A program made the position numbers and the translations under genes. The notes under the pieces are model-generated. The model was not told where the DNA came from and made no database searches. It saw nothing but the letters and a program-made list of their open reading frames with translations. Positions 40,705 through 51,936 of a stretch of 64,000 nt of DNA are shown piece by piece. Position 1 is the stretch's first letter. Every line of letters starts with the position of its first letter. The stretch is from Sciurus carolinensis (Eukaryota > Chordata > Mammalia > Rodentia > Sciuridae), in assembly GCF_902686445.1 (NCBI RefSeq), contig NC_062232.1, positions 13,933,105-13,997,104 of the forward strand, given 5' to 3'.

Positions 40705-41310
40705 TTGAAGTCTCAGATGAAATATCTTTTCCTTAGAAAGCCTTCCCTGGTGCCAGGCATGGTGGTTCACACTTGTAATCCCAGCAGCTCGGGAGGCTGA
40801 GGTAGGAGGATTGCTAGTTCAAAGCCAGCCTCAGCAACTTAGTAAGGCCCTAAGCAACTCAGTGAGACCCTGTCTCTAAATAAAATAACAAAAAGGGGCA
40901 GGGCTGGGGATGTGACTCAGTTGGTAGAGTGCCTGCCTTGCAAGCACAAAGGGCCTGGGTTCAATCCCCAGCCCTGCAAAAAAAAAAAAAAAAAAAAAAA
41001 AGAGGGGGGGTGGGCAGGGGATGTGACTCAGTGGTTAAGTGCCCCTGGGTTCAATTCCGGTTACCAAAAAGAAAAAGCCTTCCCTTGTACTTCCAATGGA
41101 TGAGGTCTTAGTTCCTTCTTCATACTCCTCACAGGGGTTCATCACACTTACTGAATAATCGGTTGTGATGTGCTTACAGTCTGTGTGCTCCTCTCAACTG
41201 TGTGCCTCCTGAAGGCCAAGATCTCATCCACCCTGTCCACTGCTATACCCACAATCCTTGGCATGTGGAAGGTACTCAGTCAGTATTTGTTGAATAAATA
41301 ACTGCATTCT
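40705..41310 (+). repeat. L2 3' end, interrupted
   Basis: Left fragment TTAGAAAGCCTTCCCTGG and right part ending GTACTCAGTCAGTATTTGTTGAATAAATA belong to one L2. AAAGCCTTCCCT is duplicated around the SINE between them. Confidence 0.65.
40752..41077 (+). mobile_element. Composite SINE: ID inserted in B1-dID
   Basis: The B1 half (40752-40895) is followed by a full ID with its own 22-base A-run (about 40903-41001), then by the ID-like half of the original dimer (41011-41077). AAAGCCTTCCCT at the outer flanks shows the whole is one older insertion enlarged by a younger one. Confidence 0.88.
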
Positions 41311-41397
41311 GTGCTATTCATTTATTAGAGAAACCTACTTTTTTTTTCAAAGCATATGGGAAAAACACAACAAGACCACCTGGGACTGCCCTACTTA

Positions 41398-41717
<320 letters not shown>

Positions 41718-42247
41718 AAAGCAAGCCCCACCACCACCACATCTCAGTACTCATATGAGTGAAGTAACAAAGCAAACCCATCTTTTTTGCACTTTGGAAA
41801 TGGAGAATGCTTTACTTGTCAGCAAGGTGGTTCACAGAGGGTAGAGCTGGGCCTTCAACTATTCACTGCTCATGTAGGAAGAGCATGAAGGATGAAGTAA
41901 AGGGATTGCCATAGAGACAACATTCATAAAAGCAGAAGGAAGTGGTTCTATGGCAACCTCATAGGGGGAGGGGGATTTGAGAAAAACTTCACCTCCTCCA
42001 CCAACTTGGAGACCTAAACACCAAGAGGTACTCAGTGAAATAGCATATTTAAATGTCAGACATCTTTAGTTCCTTCATTAGTGCTCAGGTTTAGCCATGC
42101 TGCATGATGACATCAGGGTCTCTAATTGTTCTTGGGCAGCAGATGATGCCAATTATAGGAATGAAACAATGGTGAGCCAGCAAGAAAGGCAATTATATAT
42201 TGAGACTGACTTCCCACTTGTAAATTGCAGTTTTCTCACCAGTCTAA

Positions 42248-42248
42248 T

Positions 42249-42283
<35 letters not shown>
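42248..42283 (+). repeat. A36 homopolymer
   Basis: About 36 consecutive A. No SINE body adjoins it on the left, so its origin is unclear. Confidence 0.9.
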
Positions 42284-42285
<2 letters not shown>

Positions 42286-42962
42286 CCGAGTGACGGTTGA
42301 GTAAGGATCAGCTGAAAGAGCCTGCTTTTACCAAATGGAAATAGCCCAAATTGGGCTATATGCTGTTTGCTGTTTCCCCGTATTGATAACGGTGTTGGGT
42401 TACCTGATCAGAGACTGCCAATTGCCCACCCAACCTCCATTTTCCCTTTCCTTTTGACTTAAAAGACCTAATTTTACTGGTGACAGCAATGTGGCCAGCT
42501 AAAGGCTTTCTTGTAGTTAGAAGTAACCACATGACATAATTTCTGACCAGTGAGATGTAAAAGAATGTGTGCTAGGGATTTCCGGTCAAGTTTTGTTTGC
42601 CCCTTCCTTCTCCCAGTTGCCTAGACTGAAGGAGGACCTGTAGCTGGTGTCTAACGGTAGCCATCTCCTCCCATGGAATAAGGCCCAAAGAACTACAGAG
42701 CCCTCAGCCCTGATATTCTTAGGCAACTCTCTATCCCATAGTTTTTCTGTCATGTGAGTCAAAACTAATTCAATAGCTGCTCTTTTGGGGGTCTTTAACT
42801 TGTAACTAAACCCAATATCTAACTGAATTGCTATAGAAAACAAAGGATAAACTTATATAAATACATTTGCCTAATTTTCTGATTGTGAATGGTAAACTCC
42901 AAATAAGGCAAAAAAAAAAAAATTTCTTCCATGTGTATATTTGAGTTCAAGTTGAAGAGGTA

Positions 42963-43149
42963 GCCAGGTGCAGTGGTGCATGCTGGTAACCCCAGTGACT
43001 TGGGAGTTTGAGGCAGAAGGATCGCAGGTTCGAGGTCAGCCTCAGCAACTTAGTAAGACCCTGTCTCAAAAAGTAAAAGGGACTGGGGGTGTAGCTTAGT
43101 AGAATAGCAACTCTAATAGAGTTCAATCCTTAGTACCAGAAAAAAAAAT
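42963..43149 (+). mobile_element. B1-dID dimeric SINE
   Basis: GCCAGGTGCAGTGGTGCATG start, ID-like half and A-run. Confidence 0.88.
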
Positions 43150-43499
43150 GTTGATATATTTATTGGGGCATCATCATCTGTATCAGTAAAATGGAGAGCT
43201 GAAGTCTTTCTAGACAATTTTCAACAGTCAGGAAAACTGACTGGAACATGCAAAAGCTTGAGTGCCATCCTAAGGCTCCAGAGAGCCTGCCAAGAGGGTC
43301 ATGTCCTGCCCCCAGCACTGAAGACAGGTCAGCTCTGGCCTCCTCCACTTCCTTTCTGCCCTAATGCACCAAAGGAATAGGCCCAACTTCCACCAGCATC
43401 TACAGCTCAGAGGGGCGGGGGGTGAGGGGACAGCATTTGTAGTTTATCAAGTATCCAAGACTTTGGGAGTCTATTAAAATAATGTCAATTCCTGAGAGA

Positions 43500-43650
43500 G
43501 AGAAGAGCAGTGCTTTTATGGGCCACTCAATCATGCCTTGCGCAGAAGAATCATCAGGGGAGCTTGTTAGGAATGCAGTTTCTAGGATTCCATCCCCAGA
43601 GCCTAGAATTTTTAACAAGTACACTTTCAAAGTGCACTTTGAAAACCTTA
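43500..43650. mobile_element. MER5A-like hAT relic
   Basis: AGAATCATCAGGGGAGCTTG, then TTAGGAATGCAGTTTCTAGG, and TTTTTAACAAGTACACTTTC follow MER5A order. Confidence 0.65.
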
Positions 43651-44314
43651 GCCTGCCAGAGAAGGCATTTTGTGGGCTGGCAGGTTCAGAGGACTGAGCG
43701 CCCATGGGCTCCCACGCTCTTCCAGCCGCCCCCGCCCTGCAACTCCCCTCCAACCTGAAAGACAGGCTTGAGCCTCCTGAAAGCAGAGGCAAGTCCTAAG
43801 CATCAGAAAGCAGGGCCCCAGTTGGGCCCTTGACCATTACTTAACCTCAGTTTTTCTAATCTATAAAATTCTAACTGTAGATGTCTCTAAGGTCCCTTCA
43901 TCTTTGGCATTTGTAGCATTTGATGATGGAACTTTTTTTTTTTTTTTTGACTCGGGGCCACCCGCTGTGAGAAAGGAGGCAGAAAGGGGAGGAAAAACTT
44001 GTCACCATCCCTCCCGATCACCACCTTATGCCTGGCATTGCTCTTTCTCCTTTTCTCCCTCACAACTCTGGTCTGCCACATTTCCCACATCTAATGATTA
44101 GGAGTGGACTCTAGACTCACAGGGGACCCTGCCAGCGGCAGTATCCTTGGAGACCTGGGAAGCTTGTCTAGCAGCTGTGATTCTGTACATTCACTTTGTG
44201 ATCTAAAAACATGTTTGTCCAGTCGTGGATCCTGCACTCACTCTCCAGGGCAGGTGACAGTTTTATCATCACCGTGGCTTCAGCTGGCCTCTGTGAACCT
44301 ATACCTTATTCCCA

Positions 44315-44510
44315 GGTCCCAAGTCTCAGTCCACTGATCCCTGAAGATTTTCCAAGGAATTATTTCCATCCAGACGACCCAAAGAAGTTTGGTGTCTCAT
44401 ATATCCATAACAGACAGTCCTTCATTGTCCAACCTCCTGTGTGGTGCTCCAAGTCTCAGTCCTTGACACCTCCAGGGTACAAGGCAGAGACTAGGCCACT
44501 GGTGCTTGGC
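44315..44510 (+). pseudogene. Degenerate match to human CDKL5 downstream exon
   Basis: In human, minor CDKL5 isoforms leave exon 19 early and splice to exons inside RS1. Here, in the equivalent RS1 intron, one frame reads NYFHPDDPKK, close to the human EYFCCGDPKK as I recall it. The following bases also resemble the human exon (CCATAACAGACAGTCCTTC, then CATTGTCCAACCTCC). The rest of the predicted peptide diverges. The match is from memory; it may be a conserved exon, a relic or only conserved intron. Confidence 0.35.
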
Positions 44511-44619
44511 CTGGGCTGCACCACGGAATGATCTGAGCAGCTGGGGTTGGAGAGGCAATCAGGACAAAGCTACAGGTGATTGTAATAGGCATTCGAGGTC
44601 AAGAAGGCCTGTTTAGGGC

Positions 44620-44765
44620 CAGTGAGGACCAGGATTGAATCCCACTCTTCCTCAGTGTGAGTATAGTACTTAACCCCCTCTGGGTCTCGGTTTGCTCATC
44701 TGCAAAATGCCACTGTAGTAATATCACCTTTATACAGCTGCTAAATATTAAGTGAAATAATGTTT
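44620..44765 (+). repeat. MIR relic
   Basis: AACCCCCTCTGGGTCTCGG and TTGCTCATCTGCAAAATG are MIR core. Confidence 0.75.
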
Positions 44766-44817
44766 AGAGGCTATAGAGTTTGTAGAGTACCATGCCTGAC
44801 CAAAAAGTAACAAATAA

Positions 44818-44911
44818 GGGGCTAGGAATGTGGCTCAATGGTAGAGTGCTTGTCTAGCATGCATGAGGTCCCAGGTTCAATCCCAAACACTGCAAAACAA
44901 ATGAACAAAAA
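44818..44911 (+). mobile_element. ID SINE
   Basis: ID body with A-rich tail. Confidence 0.88.
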
Positions 44912-45463
44912 AAGGTAGCAGGTAATATTAGTGTGATAGGGTGCATTTGTGAGGTTTTATTGATATCTCCCTGAGTTTGGGGCTTTTCTGGCAAAGACTC
45001 GCCAGGGAGGAACTCAAATACTGCTCTGCCCTACTCTGGCCCACATCATCCCCCACCCCTAGTTGACAGCATCTCTCAGGCTTATGGAGTTGAACGATCT
45101 AGCCTGAATGGGAATTAACTGATCTTCCCAGAGGAGAAGGTGACAGCCCCCAGTTAAGGTAGTAGGGGCATGGTGGTAGACTAAGCTCAGTGGGGATGTG
45201 GTTCCCCTGAGAAACAGGATCAGGGAGGGGTCTGGGAGCCCTGAGCTCTGGGAGACCTTAGGAAACCATCTGGGGATTCTCAGGATGCTTGGCTCAAGAG
45301 GAAAAGTAGTCACCACTGCCCCACAATGGGGCCTAGGGCCAGGCCATGATCCTGCCACCCAGTCCAAACCCATGCCCTGCCCCCAGGCAGCCCTCACAAG
45401 CTTGTGTGGTTTCAAGGAGTCCAAAGGGAAGAAAAAGAACCTTCAAAAGACCTGTCTTTAGTC

Positions 45464-45620
45464 AGTTGCAGTGGCACACGCCTGTAATCCCAGCAACTCA
45501 GGAGGCTGAGGCAGGAGGATCACAAGTTCAAAGCCAGCCTCAGCAACTTAGCAAGACCCTGTCTCCAAAAATAAAAAGGATGTGGCTCAGTGGTAAAAGA
45601 CCTGTGTTTCAACTCCTCAC
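45464..45620 (+). mobile_element. B1-dID SINE, shortened
   Basis: Good B1 half; the ID-like half has lost its middle. Confidence 0.85.
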
Positions 45621-45779
45621 AGGCCATAACAAGGGAGGACTGAAACTGGATTTATTTTCACTTAGAAAAACAAAGTATGACATTTCTCATGCTCTGTGTG
45701 CTATGAAACACGTTGCACATCAGTTGTATGATTGTGACATTTCCTGATTCCTCTAGACCCCTCTCTTCTTTCTCTGCCC

Positions 45780-46045
45780 TCCTGGTTGAGCATCCTTCAG
45801 GTCTACCTGAGGGGTCTGGAACCTTCCCCTAAGGCTTTCTGTCCCCTTCCTGCTACCTTCCCCTCCTTCAGATCTCTACCCACTTCCCCTGCCCACCCTG
45901 AACTGATTAAGGGGCTTTGGGTGCTGCCTCCCTGTAATACCTGTCACATATGGCTCCTTGTGATTTTTTTCCATGTCTGTTTTGCTCACCATCCTATCCT
46001 CTGAGCCAAGTAGAATGCCTGAATGCACTAGGCATTCGACATAAT
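45780..46045 (+). repeat. L2-like 3' end
   Basis: CTTCCTGCTACCTTCCCCTC..CCTGTAATACCTGTCACATA..GAATGCCTGAATGCACTAGG is in L2 order, diverged. Confidence 0.5.
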
Positions 46046-46550
46046 CTGATCAGATGGATGGACCAAGGGATAAACAGATATAGTCTCCTCATCTTAGGTG
46101 ACCGCTGGGGATAAGAAGAGAAAATGGCAGATGCAGGAAGCAGAGAACTCAGACAGGAAGTAGAAATAGACTGCAGCCCAGAGAACTCCCTCTGGCCTAA
46201 TCAAAAAGCAACTGTAAATTGAGTATAAGCTAGAAAGCAGCATAAATAATGTTGCCAAAGGCATTAAGGAGATCCTTATCAGACACAGTGAAGGTAACTT
46301 TCCCAAATTTTTCACCCAATGGAACTTTGTTGTTACAGTTATTAAACTGTTTCTATATTCATTTCACTCATAAGGAAAAACCCGTATCTTCTGTGGCTCA
46401 AGTGACTCTTGATAATTAGATGGAAAATGTATGTTTGTAGTGTGTTGGTAATCCAGGCTATGTCTACTTAATGTATTGGTCTGTTTTATTCAGCTGATGC
46501 TTTCTGGGTTTGTAGGCATGATGGCCAGACATGCTTAAAAAGAATGTTTA

Positions 46551-46738
46551 GGGCCGGGCATGGTGGCACACACCTGTAATTCCAGTGGCTCAGGAGGCTG
46601 AGGCAGGAGGATGGCAAGTTCAAAGCCAGCCTCAGCAATTTAGCAAGGCCCTAAGCAACTCAGTGAGACCTTGTCTCTAAATAAAATATTAAAAAGTACC
46701 TCAGTGGTTAAGCGTCCCTGGGTTCAATCCCTAGTACC

Positions 46739-46753
<15 letters not shown>
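46551..46753 (+). mobile_element. B1-dID dimeric SINE
   Basis: GGCCGGGCATGGTGGCACAC start. ATGTTTA flanks it at 46544-46550 and after the TA array. Confidence 0.9.
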
Positions 46754-46797
<44 letters not shown>

Positions 46798-46806
46798 TAT
46801 ATATGT
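46754..46806 (+). repeat. (TA)n microsatellite in SINE tail
   Basis: TA units with a few TTTA breaks, grown from the tail of the preceding SINE. Confidence 0.92.
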
Positions 46807-46809
46807 TTA

Positions 46810-46887
46810 GGGCTGGGGATGTACTCAGTGGTAGAGCTCTTGCCTAGATGCAGGAGGCCCCGGATTCCATCCCCAGGACCCCAGGGT
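46810..46887 (+). mobile_element. ID SINE
   Basis: ID body lacking a few bases in the A-box, no long A-run. Confidence 0.87.
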
Positions 46888-46919
46888 GGTGGGGAGTTAA
46901 CCTAAAGAAATGCAGAGGC

Positions 46920-47106
46920 CACCTGGGTGTGGTAGTTCACATCTGTCATCCCAGCTACTCTGGAGTCTGAGGCAAGAAGATTGCAAGTTCAAGGCCAGCC
47001 TGGGCAACCTAGTGAGACCCTGTTGTCTCTAAATTAAAAAAAAAGAGAACTGGAGCATGGCTAAGTGGTGCAATGGCACACCAGAGTTCCTTTCCCAGTG
47101 CCAGAA
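46920..47106 (+). mobile_element. B1-dID dimeric SINE
   Basis: ACCTGGGTGTGGTAGTTCAC start, then a diverged ID-like half. Confidence 0.85.
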
Positions 47107-47879
47107 AAAAACAAAAATGGAACAAAACAAATGAACAACAACAAAAAAAAGTTCAGGGATATTCTTGGGAAGAGATTCCAGAGAGCTGTGAATATTATTG
47201 TGTCTATATGTTAGACATGAATATATGTGACAATATAGTAGAATATAGAATAATAAAATATACTGAATATTTATAGAACAGATTATATGCTTGAATATAT
47301 TATAGAATATAAAATCTAGAATTAAAGTGTTAGCAAACCACTGGAATTCTTATACTTTTGAATACCTTCCCTACCCTATACCCCACTCTCACAGGGCCAG
47401 GGTAATCTTGGCTCAACTGTGGAAAAGGCAGTGTTAACCTTTTTAATAGCTTTAGCTGAAGCTTAGGCGGCCATAATGCACCTGGCCTTCTGCTCCATGT
47501 GTGGGGCCCCTAGGCATTAACAACCAGTGTGCACCTGTGTCTTCCACCCCCGCAAGGTCTGAGTGACCCCCTGTCCTTCTCTGCTTTCTAGGTTCTTCAT
47601 CTGTCTTAAGGCCGTCCCTGGTGGAAGCACTCTGTCTCAGGATCCAGAGAGACCAAGCAGAATTCTTGATACTCCGATGAGAATCTGAGGCATGGATGGG
47701 CAAGTAACTTCTGGAAGCCGTGGCTAGTCCTGGTACCCTGAATCATCTCATTCATGAAAGAACCAATTAACACAAAGAATCAACCACTTAACACTGAGAC
47801 TGTGGTTTTTTTTTTTTTTGTTTTTGTTTTGTTTTTCCTCCCTGAAAATACCTTTGCTATTAGAAAAAAACAAAAATAA

Positions 47880-47957
47880 GGGCTGGGGATGTGTCTCAGT
47901 GGTAGGGCACTTGTCTAGCATGCATGAAGCCATGGCTGCCATTCCCACCAACACAAA
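47880..47957 (+). mobile_element. ID SINE
   Basis: ID body with an altered B-box and A-rich tail. Confidence 0.85.
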
Positions 47958-48903
47958 GAAAGAAAAGAAAAAACAAACAGTGGGACAGAGCACTTAAGCT
48001 AAAATATTTCTTGTTTTAGAACTTCAAGTTCAAGTCAACTGTGCAGGGGAAACAGCTTGGGGGACCAGGGTTCTCTTTATATTCCTCTAACATTAGGCCC
48101 ATCTGTTTTACAGTTTCGATGGTCAGTGCAGCCAATCCACATAAATGATCTCTTTCCAATTTCTTCTTAGAACTTTCTTGAAGTGGAATTTCAGTAGGTC
48201 TCATGTCTCTAGTGAAAAAAATATTTCTTTCCACTGAAATATTTCCTTCTCTCCAAGGTGGAGTCAAGACCTTCATTTCTGTCTTTTTAATAGTGCCTTG
48301 CACCTAATAGGCACATGATGAAAGAGGTTTAAATTGATTTAGAAATGGATTATTAAGGAGGGCCCTTCAATTACACCAACATTTACTGACTGCAGGAGTT
48401 TCCGCCAGGGAGCACAATAGGACCTCCCATAGGAAAAGCCCATGAGCTAAACAGCCTGCCTGCTTTCCTCTCAGGGCCCCAGTCTTCTCCTGGGCAACAA
48501 AGGAGTTAGGAATCCACTTCCTATTCCTTTTAGTAAATAGGAAAAGGGGGGCAATAGAAGTCATTGTACCCAATCCCTCCTGCTCTGCGATTCACTATTT
48601 TAATGCAAATTTAATGAAATAATGAGAAGAGGCTCACAGACAATGAGTGGAGCTACTCCGGCATTTATGTAAAGTGAATGAGGTTGCAGAGCAATGTCCT
48701 AACTGCAGATGGTGGCAAGACCAGTTTCATGTAAAATAGGTGAAAAATAGGTCCTCCAGCCATGGAAATATTCGCTGGAACTGCTCAAGCCTCTGAAAGT
48801 TTGCTCAATTCTTCTTCAGAGCATGAGCACCTTTCCATGGAGGCAGAAGGTGGGGAAGTGGGGAGAAAGAGAGGAAGGACAGACTTTTATTAAAGGCTAT
48901 AAC

Positions 48904-48975
48904 TTGGCTGAAGGATCTGTCTCAGTGGTAGAGTACTTGTCTAGCGTGCCCAAGTCCCAGCTCCCACACATGCCA
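48904..48975 (+). mobile_element. ID SINE (diverged)
   Basis: GATCTGTCTCAGTGGTAGAG and CTTGTCTAGCGTGCCCAAG remain; the 3' part is worn. Confidence 0.7.
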
Positions 48976-49052
48976 TCACACACAAAGTTGTTTGCCAAAT
49001 GCAACCCAGGATCCTGAGATGCCTCATTTATTCTTTACAACAACCCCTAAGA

Positions 49053-49375
49053 GCAAGGGTCAGCAAACTAGGTCCCTTGAGCCAAATCTGGCTCACCGTT
49101 TTGTTTTTCTGTGGTGCTGGGGATGGAACCAGGGCCTTGCACATGCTAGCCAAGTGCTCCACCATTGAGCTATACACCTACCTCACTGCCTGTTTTACAA
49201 ATAAAGTTTTGACTGAAACACAGCCATGTTCATACATTTACATATTGTATATGGCTGCTTCCAAACTATAATGGCAGAATTGAATACTTCAGAAAGAGAC
49301 CATTTGACCCACAAAGCCACAAACATTTACTATTTGGTCCTTTGTGGACAAAGTACGCTGACCTCTGTCTTAGAG
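49053..49375. mobile_element. hAT-type MITE split by ID
   Basis: Starts AGGGTCAGCAAACTAGGTC and ends GGACAAAGTACGCTGACCTC, inverted ends of one Charlie-group element. The reverse ID at 49098-49185 sits inside. Confidence 0.75.
49098..49185 (-). mobile_element. ID SINE nested in hAT
   Basis: Reverse ID body, GGTGCTGGGGATGGAACCAG to GAGCTATACACCTACC. Confidence 0.87.
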
Positions 49376-49534
49376 AAAGGCATTCATATTAGGATAGGCT
49401 ACATTAGGTACAGAGCAAATTGTCCCAGAAATTTCAGAGGCTTCACATAAACAGGTGCATTTTTCACTTAGGTGACATCTATTGTGGGTAGGCAGGGGAT
49501 TCTGCTCTACTTACTCATCCAGGGACCAGGCTGA

Positions 49535-49562
49535 AACAAACAAACAAACAAACAAACAAAAA
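49535..49562 (+). repeat. (AAAC)n repeat
   Basis: About six AAAC units. Confidence 0.9.
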
Positions 49563-50043
49563 ACCCCACTATCTCAACAGTTGTTTTCATGGCAGGGAAA
49601 GGGAGAGCCAGAGAGTTGAATGCTAGCCTTGTGATGCCTCATTGGAGAAGTGGCCTGCTCACCTTGGCTGCCACTACTCATGTGGTACCACCTGGCTACC
49701 AGGAGGCTGGAAAATGTGAGGGAAGCAGCACATGGTTGTTTTGGTAAGCACTGAATATCCAGGCACAGTGTTCTCCCCTCCATTCCACAGAAAAAGTACC
49801 AAGTGGCAGTCCCAGAGTTCTGAAGTGATGTGGTCAGGATTCCAGTTCTGACCTTTCTACTCCTAAAGCCTTGTACTCTTCTCAAAATCCCATGCTCCCT
49901 ACCATGGATTTATTTTCAGTCAGTTTCATTAATCAATTTCATTGAAAGTTAGGTCCCAGGTAGAGATCCAGGAAGTTGTTGTTGGACAATGACATCAGTG
50001 TAGTCTGTTGGAACAGTGGCCAGTGTAAAGCGCTGGAAAGAAC

Positions 50044-50256
50044 CAGTGGCACATGCCTGTAATCCCAGTACCCCAGGCTGAGGCAAGAGGATCCAGAGTT
50101 CAAAGCCAGCCTCAGCAAAAGTGAGGTGCTAAGCAACTCATTGAGACCCTGTCTCTAAATAAAATAGAAAATAGGACTTGGGGATGTTGCTCAGTGGTTG
50201 AATGCCTGAGTTCAAGTTCAATCCCTGGTACCAAAAAAAAAAAAAAAAAAAAAAAA
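50044..50256 (+). mobile_element. B1-dID dimeric SINE
   Basis: Dimer with A-run of about 24; AAAGAACC on both sides. It lies 114 bases from RS1 exon 3. Confidence 0.9.
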
Positions 50257-50369
50257 GAACCTAGAGCAGGGTGTTGCTGGGAGGGAAATAATTTAGCCAG
50301 ACTGAAAGAAGCAATAGGGTGTTTTTGAGGACTATTCCAATATGGCGAACCAAGAAGAGGGCCACTCAC

Positions 50370-50472
50370 CTGGTATGCAATCTAAGGTAGAGCCTGCATT
50401 CCACAGAGAATTTGTTCCTCCTTGGCAATCACACTTGCATGCTTTGTGGTACCAGGGGTCCTCACCGTCATC
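50370..50472 (-). CDS. RS1: RS1 exon 3 (RS domain)
   Basis: 103 bases encoding [16 protein letters not shown] and on to LDCIP, ending one base into Glu. It forms most of the Rs1 domain that drives dimer and octamer assembly. Cys38, 40, 42 and 58 (human 59) are all present. The human exon has 106 bases; here one codon is absent between residues 53 and 57 (AGSTLDC for AGATSLDC), keeping the frame. Acceptor ctgcag, donor CAG|gtgagt. The 5' neighbour exon is only 871 bases away. Confidence 0.96.
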
Positions 50473-50809
50473 CTGCAGGCAGCCAGAGGGACAGGAAGTT
50501 AGAAAAGTCACAAGCAAAGGCAACTGTGGTCAGTGCCCATGGACAGCTTATTTTCAAAGATCATGTTCTTTCCTTACATATTGTCTGTGAGTGTTTTGTT
50601 ACAGTGGCAAAATTGTTACCAGCCTGAATACATACAGTTGCCACTCATCTTTGATTTTAAATAAGCAAATGTCTGCAACCATGGGTGACCAGCTAATAAT
50701 CTCTCAGACATGTCCTCTGAGGGCTTGGGGAGCCCCAATACAAAGTTGGACTTTTTACATATCCTGTAGGTTCCTATCTAGGGATCCAATTTTTAAAGGT
50801 ACTGGATTT

Positions 50810-50892
50810 GGTTTGGGAATGTAGCTCAGTGGTAGAGTGTTTGCATAGCATGTGGGAGGCCCTGGGATCAACTCCCAGCCCCACAATTAAAA
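50810..50892 (+). mobile_element. ID SINE
   Basis: GTTTGGGAATGTAGCTCAGT start; ends CTCCCAGCCCCACA. Confidence 0.87.
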
Positions 50893-50975
50893 CACATAAA
50901 AGCACTAAGATTAAAAATTGGGCATTCTGATTTAAGATCTGGTTTACTGTTATTCTCTCATTAAAACACCAATCT

Positions 50976-51052
50976 TGCTGGGGATGTGGCTCAGTGGTAG
51001 AGCTCTTGCATTAGCATGTGTAAGACCCTGGGCCCATCCCCAGCACCAGAGG
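50976..51052 (+). mobile_element. ID SINE
   Basis: Near-consensus ID without A-run. Confidence 0.88.
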
Positions 51053-51107
51053 GGGATAATGTGATAGTCCTATATATTAATCTTCTCTAAGAAAATTTAG
51101 AAAGCAG

Positions 51108-51285
51108 GCTGGGTTCAGTGGCACATGTCTATAATCCCAGCAACTCAGGAGGCCACGGCAGGAGGATCTCAAGTTTGAAGCCAGCCTCAGTAATTAGGGA
51201 GATGTTGTCTCAAGATAAGAAATAAAAAGGGCTGGGGAGGTAGTTCAGAGGTAAGTTCCCCTGGGTTTAATCTCCAGTAATGGGT
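51108..51285 (+). mobile_element. B1-dID dimeric SINE
   Basis: GCTGGGTTCAGTGGCACATG start; ends only 59 bases from microexon 2. Confidence 0.87.
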
Positions 51286-51343
51286 CACTGGGGACCTCAA
51301 AAGCAATGTCCATGTAAATTCCAGTCTTCTAACTATGACATAC

Positions 51344-51369
51344 CTCTGTAGATGACAATCCCAGTGTGG
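51344..51369 (-). CDS. RS1: RS1 exon 2 (26-base microexon)
   Basis: A 26-base exon, the same length as in human, encoding the rest of Ala18 and then TLGLSSTE. It spans the end of the signal peptide; in human, cleavage is after Ser23, and the LGLSSTE context is unchanged. Acceptor cactcag and donor GAG|gtatgt on the - strand. It was found by looking for the peptide, since it is far too short for frame-based detection. Skipping it would shift the frame. Confidence 0.95.
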
Positions 51370-51720
51370 CTGAGTGAAAGAATAAGACAGGAAAAATGAA
51401 ATTAAGAAAAGAAAAAGCAATTTGACAATATCATTCATTACATAGATGTGAAATGAAAAGAGTCATGTGAAGGTTATCAAAGCTCCTTCTAGAAGAAGTC
51501 AAGCTAAGTACCTATCGGCCAGGAAAAACATTCATAGATGCTGAGAAACTAGGGACAGTAAAGTAAAACAGAACAGAATGCTAATCACTATTTTTGTTCA
51601 TTATGGAATTTTGGAAAATATATTAATATAACCAGGCAGGGGAGGGGAGATCATCTATATTTCTCTTCACTAAAGGCAACAATGTTTAGTGTAAATCTTC
51701 CCAGTCATTTTTCTTTTCTC

Positions 51721-51800
51721 CTTTTTCTTTTGTGCTGGGGATTGAACCCAGGGCTTCATGCATGCTAAGCAGGTGCTCTACCACTGAGCTCCCCAGCCCT
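51721..51800 (-). mobile_element. ID SINE
   Basis: Reverse ID, GTGCTGGGGATTGAACCCAG to GAGCTCCCCAGCCC. Confidence 0.88.
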
Positions 51801-51917
51801 TTCATGTGTATTTTTTTTAACATATTTGACAAGCCGCTCTCTAAACAATGTTGTATCTTGCTTTCCTTTTCCACTTAACAGTAACAGCATGAGGTTTTCT
51901 CTTATTAGGTTTTCATC

Positions 51918-51936
51918 CTCCTCCTCCTCCTCCTCA
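51918..51936 (+). repeat. (TCC)n repeat
   Basis: Six TCC units. Confidence 0.9.

Larger units (their letters stand above)
50473..51343 (-). other. RS1: RS1 intron 2
   Basis: About 870 bases with two ID SINEs and one B1-dID; the remainder has no recognisable content. Confidence 0.85.

Noticed and set aside
44211..44531. 106-codon open frame as a separate gene
   Set aside because: No start context, no poly(A) signal and no family match as a whole. Only its middle is of interest, as a possible CDKL5 exon relic.
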